Shown here: in pieces, positions 12,555 to 15,778 of the stretch
Numbering within the stretch: the first letter of the stretch is position 1
Layout of the letters: every line of letters begins with the position of its first letter
Assembly (NCBI GenBank): GCA_004376105.1
Contig: SOKA01000059.1
Location: 1 to 15,778, forward strand
DNA: 15,778 bases
Direction of reading: 5' to 3'
Origin: Dehalococcoidia bacterium
GTDB lineage: Bacteria; Chloroflexota; Dehalococcoidia; Dehalococcoidales; E44-bin46
Translations under genes and position numbers: made by a program
The notes under the pieces: generated by a model
Seen by the model: the letters and a program-made list of their open reading frames with translations, nothing else
Databases searched by the model: none
Told to the model about the DNA's origin: nothing

Positions 12555-13553
12555 ATGGCTGAATATAAAGGGGTTATGATTTATGGTGAGGTTAAGGAGG
12601 GAAAGCTAGCGGTAATTACCACTGAACTATTGGGTTGCGGTCGAAGGCTGGCTGATGACCTGGGGCAGGAATTGTGTGCTGTGTTACTAGGCAGCAATGT
12701 AAGCAGTTTAGTCCAGGAAGCAATTGCCTTTGGCGCCGATAAGGTATATGTAGTTGATGACCCTTTACTTAAAGATTACCAGACAGATTCCTATGTCTCA
12801 GTTATGGAAAAGGCAGTCAGGCAGGTGATGCCTCAGATTCTCATTCTGGGGCAGACCTCTATTGGTCGCGACCTAGCCCCCAGGCTAGCCTTCAGACTGG
12901 GCACGGCAGCGTCTACGGACTGTATAGAGCTAGCTATCGACCCTGACTCGAAGCTGATACTGCAAACTAAGCCGGTTTATGGTGGAAATGCACAGGCTAT
13001 CTTCACCTGCGAGTCCTATCCGCAGATAGCTACAGTTAGAGCCAAAGCAATGTCACCCCTGGAGCGAGATGACTCAAGGCAAGGGGAGGTTATTACTATT
13101 GAGGCTGACTTAGACCCATCAGCCATAAGAACCAAAGTTCTGGAGAAGGTGCGAGAGGAAGTAGAGGGGATAAAACTGGAGGAGGCTGAGGTAGTAGTCA
13201 GCGGGGGTAGAGGCATTGGCGATGCTGATGGTTTTAAGCAACTAGAAGAGCTGGCTAAGATACTGGAAGGGGCAGTGGGTGCTACTAGACCTGCTTGCGA
13301 TAACGGTTGGGTGCCAGACGCATTACAGGTAGGGCTTACCGGCAAGATTGTTGCCCCTACCCTTTATATTGCTGTAGCTCTCTCTGGTTCCAGCCAGCAC
13401 ATGACTGGTTGTGCTGGTTCCAAAAACATCGTGGCTATAAATAAAGACCCTGAGGCAAATATCTTCAGGGAAGCCCACTTTGGTGTGGTTGGAGACTGGA
13501 AAAAGGTGCTGCCTGCCTTCACCAGTAAGGTTAAGGAGCTTCTAGCTGAATAA
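12555..13553 (+). CDS. etfA: Electron transfer flavoprotein alpha subunit
   Basis: EtfA is the FAD-binding partner of EtfB. The 332-residue protein has the N-terminal EtfA/B domain with LGQTSIGRDLAPRLAFRLGT (98-117) and a C-terminal FAD domain with GGRGIG (217-222), VGATRPACDNGWVP (241-254), QVGLTGKIVAP (258-268), ALSGSSQHMTGC (275-286) and INKDPEANIF (295-304). SGSSQH stands where many ETFs have SGAIQH. There is no ferredoxin-like N-terminal extension. The ATG at 12555 has AAGGAGG (12539-12545) nine nt upstream. Last gene of the plus-strand prfA-prmC-etfB-etfA series and convergent with the EF-G-like gene. Confidence 0.95.
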   Translation: MAEYKGVMIYGEVKEGKLAVITTELLGCGRRLADDLGQELCAVLLGSNVSSLVQEAIAFGADKVYVVDDPLLKDYQTDSYVSVMEKAVRQVMPQILILGQTSIGRDLAPRLAFRLGTAASTDCIELAIDPDSKLILQTKPVYGGNAQAIFTCESYPQIATVRAKAMSPLERDDSRQGEVITIEADLDPSAIRTKVLEKVREEVEGIKLEEAEVVVSGGRGIGDADGFKQLEELAKILEGAVGATRPACDNGWVPDALQVGLTGKIVAPTLYIAVALSGSSQHMTGCAGSKNIVAINKDPEANIFREAHFGVVGDWKKVLPAFTSKVKELLAE

Positions 13554-13567
13554 AACCGGTAGTTTTT
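13552..13567. terminator. Possible terminator between etfA and the EF-G-like gene
   Basis: AAAAC, loop CGGTA, GTTTTT overlaps the etfA stop in the 23-base gap between two convergent genes. It has an A-run and a T-run suitable for both directions, but the stem is only five bp. Confidence 0.3.
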
Positions 13568-13576
13568 AGTGGTCTT

Positions 13577-15640
13577 TTAAGCCTTCTTGGCTTGTCTTTC
13601 AGCGATAATCTTTTGTGTGATGTGGGGTGGGGCCTCCTCATAGTGGCTAAAGTCAACACTGAAGCTCCCCCTCCCCTGAGTTATTGACCTCAGGTCTATT
13701 GTATAGCGCAAAATTTCAGCCTGAGGCACCTGAGCCTCAATAACATTAATTCCAGCCTCGGGGCTCATCCCCAGCACCCGGGCTCGTTTGGTATTAAGGT
13801 CACCAATAATATCACCGGTGAAGTCCTCAGGAACCCTGACTTTAATATTCATTATTGGTTCAAGGAGGATAGGTTGCCCCTGGGCTAATCCCTTCTTTAG
13901 CGCCTGTGCCCCAGCAATCTTGAAACATATATCTGAGGAATCAACTGGATGATAGCTACCATCATATACCCTTGTCTTTATGTCAACGACGGGGTAGCCA
14001 GCCAAAACCCCCTCCTGAGCTGCTTCATTAACCCCCTTGTCTACTGCCGGAATATAATTCTTTGGTATACGGCCACCTACTACCTTATCAACAAACTCAC
14101 GCCCACTGCCACGAGGTAAAGGCTCCAATTCCAGTAAGACATGCCCGTATTGACCATGCCCTCCGGTTTGTTTCTTGTGCTTATACTCAGCCTTAGCTGG
14201 TATGGTGATAGTCTCTTTATAAGGAACCTTCGGGGTTTTTAGCTCTACACCCACACCGAATTTACGCAACATCTTCTCGGCAGCTACTTCAAGGTGAGTC
14301 TCACCGAGCCCGGATAGAATGGTCTCATTGGTATCAGCCTCCCTATGCACCCGCAGAGTAGGGTCTTCCTCAGCCAGCCGAGATAATGCCACTCCCAACT
14401 TATCTAGGTCAGCCTTAGTCTTGGGATGCACCGCCCCACTAAAAATCGGCTCAGGGAACAGACTGGGGGCAATGAGTGTTGGCTTATCACGAGTACACAA
14501 TGTATCTCCGGTGCTGGTTACACTCAATTTGGCTACTGCTCCTGTGTCTCCAGCTTTGAGCTGAGATACCGGCTCCTGAGTCTTACCTCTCAGAGTAAAT
14601 AGTTGACCTATGCGCTCTACCTCGCCTCGCGTAGCATTCCACACCTGAGAATTGCTATCAATGGTGCCGGTATAAACCCGAAAGTAGGTAAGCTTACCGA
14701 CATATGGGTCAGCACTGGTTTTAAACACTAGGGCGGCTAATGGAGCATCCTGAGATGGCTCAATCGTCTGCACTTGTTTAGCTGAATCGCCAGCAATAAC
14801 TATATCTCGCTCTTTAGGTGATGGCAGATAGTTATATGCGGCTTCCAGCAGCGAGGCAGTCCCTATATTCTTTAAAGCTGAACCAACTAAAATGGGCACA
14901 ATCTTGCCAGTTACTACAGCCTGGTGTAAGCCATTACTTAGCTCCTCCAGACTGAGTTCCTCGCTGCCTAGATACTTCTCTAGTAACCTATCATCAATTT
15001 CAGCCACTGCCTCTACCAGTTTCTCCCGAAAAGAATTGGCTTGGTCTTCCAGTGATGAAGGTATCTCAGCCTCCTTTACCGGAATACCGGTATAGCTTTT
15101 CATGGCCAGCAGGTCAACTATCCCTTGAAAATCATCTTGGGCACCTATAGGTAACTGGAGGGGAAGGCATCTAGAGCCAAACTTTGACTGAAGCTGCTCC
15201 AAAGTTCGGTAGAAGTCAGCATTCTCGCGATCCATCTTATTAATAAAGATAAGGCGAGAAAGACTAGCTTCCTCACTATATGCCCACACCTGTTCACTAC
15301 CAACTTCAACTCCAGAGGCAGCACATATCACAATTATGGCTCCTTCGCTAACCCGCATTGCTGCCTTGACCTCACCAGTAAAGTCAGAATAACCAGGGGT
15401 ATCAATAAGGTTAATTTTAGTCCCCTTCCACTCACAGGGAAGCATAGCTAGGTTAATGCTAATCTTGCGCTTCACCTCAGCGGGGTCATAATCTGAGGTA
15501 GTAGTCCCATCATCAACCTTGCCTAAACGGGTAATTGCCCCGGCAGTAAACAGGATTGCTTCTGACAGTGATGTCTTACCAGCCCCACAATGAGATAGTA
15601 GAACAAGGTTGCGAATGTTCTCCAGTCCATATTGTTGCAC
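13577..15640 (-). CDS. fusA: EF-G-like translational GTPase (second EF-G type)
   Basis: A five-domain ribosomal GTPase of 687 residues. G domain: G1 SHCGAGKT (16-23), switch II DTPGYSDF (80-87), G4 NKMD (134-137) and G5 VGSALKNIG (252-260). Domain II covers about 295-385 and domain III about 395-470. Domain IV starts near 475 with KQTGGHGQYGHV (490-501), and domain V runs from about 595. Canonical EF-G has AHIDAGKTT and DTPGHVDF; here G1 differs and the catalytic His is Tyr84. This matches the EF-G paralogue type (often labelled FusA2 or EF-G-like) rather than the main translocase of a str operon, and no rpsL/rpsG/tuf lie nearby. The start is GTG 15640, which gives the family's MxQYG start; only a weak GCAGGCG precedes it. 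Its role in translocation or recycling is not known from sequence. Confidence 0.88.
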   Translation of the reverse strand: MQQYGLENIRNLVLLSHCGAGKTSLSEAILFTAGAITRLGKVDDGTTTSDYDPAEVKRKISINLAMLPCEWKGTKINLIDTPGYSDFTGEVKAAMRVSEGAIIVICAASGVEVGSEQVWAYSEEASLSRLIFINKMDRENADFYRTLEQLQSKFGSRCLPLQLPIGAQDDFQGIVDLLAMKSYTGIPVKEAEIPSSLEDQANSFREKLVEAVAEIDDRLLEKYLGSEELSLEELSNGLHQAVVTGKIVPILVGSALKNIGTASLLEAAYNYLPSPKERDIVIAGDSAKQVQTIEPSQDAPLAALVFKTSADPYVGKLTYFRVYTGTIDSNSQVWNATRGEVERIGQLFTLRGKTQEPVSQLKAGDTGAVAKLSVTSTGDTLCTRDKPTLIAPSLFPEPIFSGAVHPKTKADLDKLGVALSRLAEEDPTLRVHREADTNETILSGLGETHLEVAAEKMLRKFGVGVELKTPKVPYKETITIPAKAEYKHKKQTGGHGQYGHVLLELEPLPRGSGREFVDKVVGGRIPKNYIPAVDKGVNEAAQEGVLAGYPVVDIKTRVYDGSYHPVDSSDICFKIAGAQALKKGLAQGQPILLEPIMNIKVRVPEDFTGDIIGDLNTKRARVLGMSPEAGINVIEAQVPQAEILRYTIDLRSITQGRGSFSVDFSHYEEAPPHITQKIIAERQAKKA

Positions 15641-15674
15641 TTATAATCGCCTGCTCTCTAGCTTATTTCATAAC

Positions 15675-15704
15675 ATTATACTCAATAGTTTGCAGATACA
15701 GCAA
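15675..15704 (-). promoter_or_regulatory. Promoter of the EF-G-like gene
   Basis: Minus strand: perfect -10 TATAAT (15680-15675), 18-bp spacer, weak -35 TTGCTG (15704-15699). Predicted transcript start lies about 30 nt before the GTG. Confidence 0.6.
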
Positions 15705-15714
15705 GTAACTGGGA

Positions 15715-15767
15715 TTATTTATCTACCTCACCCCCTTAATCCCCCTCTCCTTCAAAGGAGAGGGGGA
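15715..15767. repeat. G-rich palindromic dispersed repeat, right copy
   Basis: Second copy of the repeat at 207-259 (51 of 53 identical, same orientation). The core 15741-15766 has 12-base complementary arms. It lies upstream of the EF-G-like gene, beyond its promoter, in the last 64 bases of the window. Two copies 15.5 kb apart point to a dispersed family in this genome. Confidence 0.85.
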
Positions 15768-15778
15768 TTGAATGGAAG

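Noticed and set aside
207..15767. The two G-rich repeats as a CRISPR array or composite transposon ends
   Set aside because: There are only two copies 15.5 kb apart, in the same orientation, enclosing housekeeping genes and no transposase or spacers.

Overview
The window looks like a chromosomal piece of an uncultivated bacterium, most likely of the Chloroflexota (Dehalococcoidia-like). This is an inference from the style of the housekeeping proteins (PyrD type 1B, EtfAB, an EF-G paralogue with a DTPGY switch II, prfA-prmC next to etfBA), from medium G+C in the core genes, and from a G-rich palindromic repeat of a kind seen scattered through environmental genomes. No rRNA or marker search was possible. 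Nearly all the sequence is coding; no gene-free stretch exceeds 300 bases.

Layout. Positions 1-2450 (minus strand) hold miaB, nadA and the 5' end of nadC, which runs off the left edge. miaB and nadA overlap by ATGA. nadC is separated from nadA by a palindromic repeat (207-259) that recurs at the right edge (15715-15767). Positions 2465-4561 (minus strand) look like an accessory cassette: a tRNA-Ser(GCU) gene with encoded CCA, followed only 15 nt later by a 629-residue GHKL-type ATPase whose C-terminus resembles a PD-(D/E)XK nuclease fold, then a terminator-like hairpin. Positions 4671-5710 (plus strand) hold a translationally coupled pair, ybeY and an iron-sulfur flavoprotein. Positions 5807-9543 (minus strand) hold a sugar/nucleoside-type ABC ATPase with no permease beside it, pyrD (dihydroorotate dehydrogenase), a histidine-rich six-TM membrane protein of unknown function, and a Fur-family regulator. 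Positions 9675-13553 (plus strand) hold prfA-prmC (ATGA overlap) and etfB-etfA. Positions 13577-15640 (minus strand) hold an EF-G-like GTPase.

How the genes work together. Several genes serve translation: MiaB modifies tRNA, YbeY acts in rRNA maturation, PrfA terminates translation, PrmC methylates release factors, the EF-G paralogue is a ribosomal GTPase, and there is a tRNA. NadA and NadC are consecutive steps of de novo NAD synthesis. EtfAB is the electron-transfer flavoprotein heterodimer. Fur and the membrane protein downstream of it form a probable metal- or peroxide-responsive pair with an autoregulatory palindrome over the promoter.

Points that stand out: (1) the single-gene GHKL ATPase/nuclease-like cassette that appears to use a tRNA transcript for expression; (2) pyrD, whose conserved N-terminus is encoded and has a good promoter and Shine-Dalgarno but only an ACG where the start codon should be; (3) a perfect inverted repeat centred on the -10 of the orphan ABC ATPase gene; (4) a YbeY lacking the third metal-binding histidine; (5) a palindromic repeat that seems to have supplied the ribosome-binding site and start codon of nadC.
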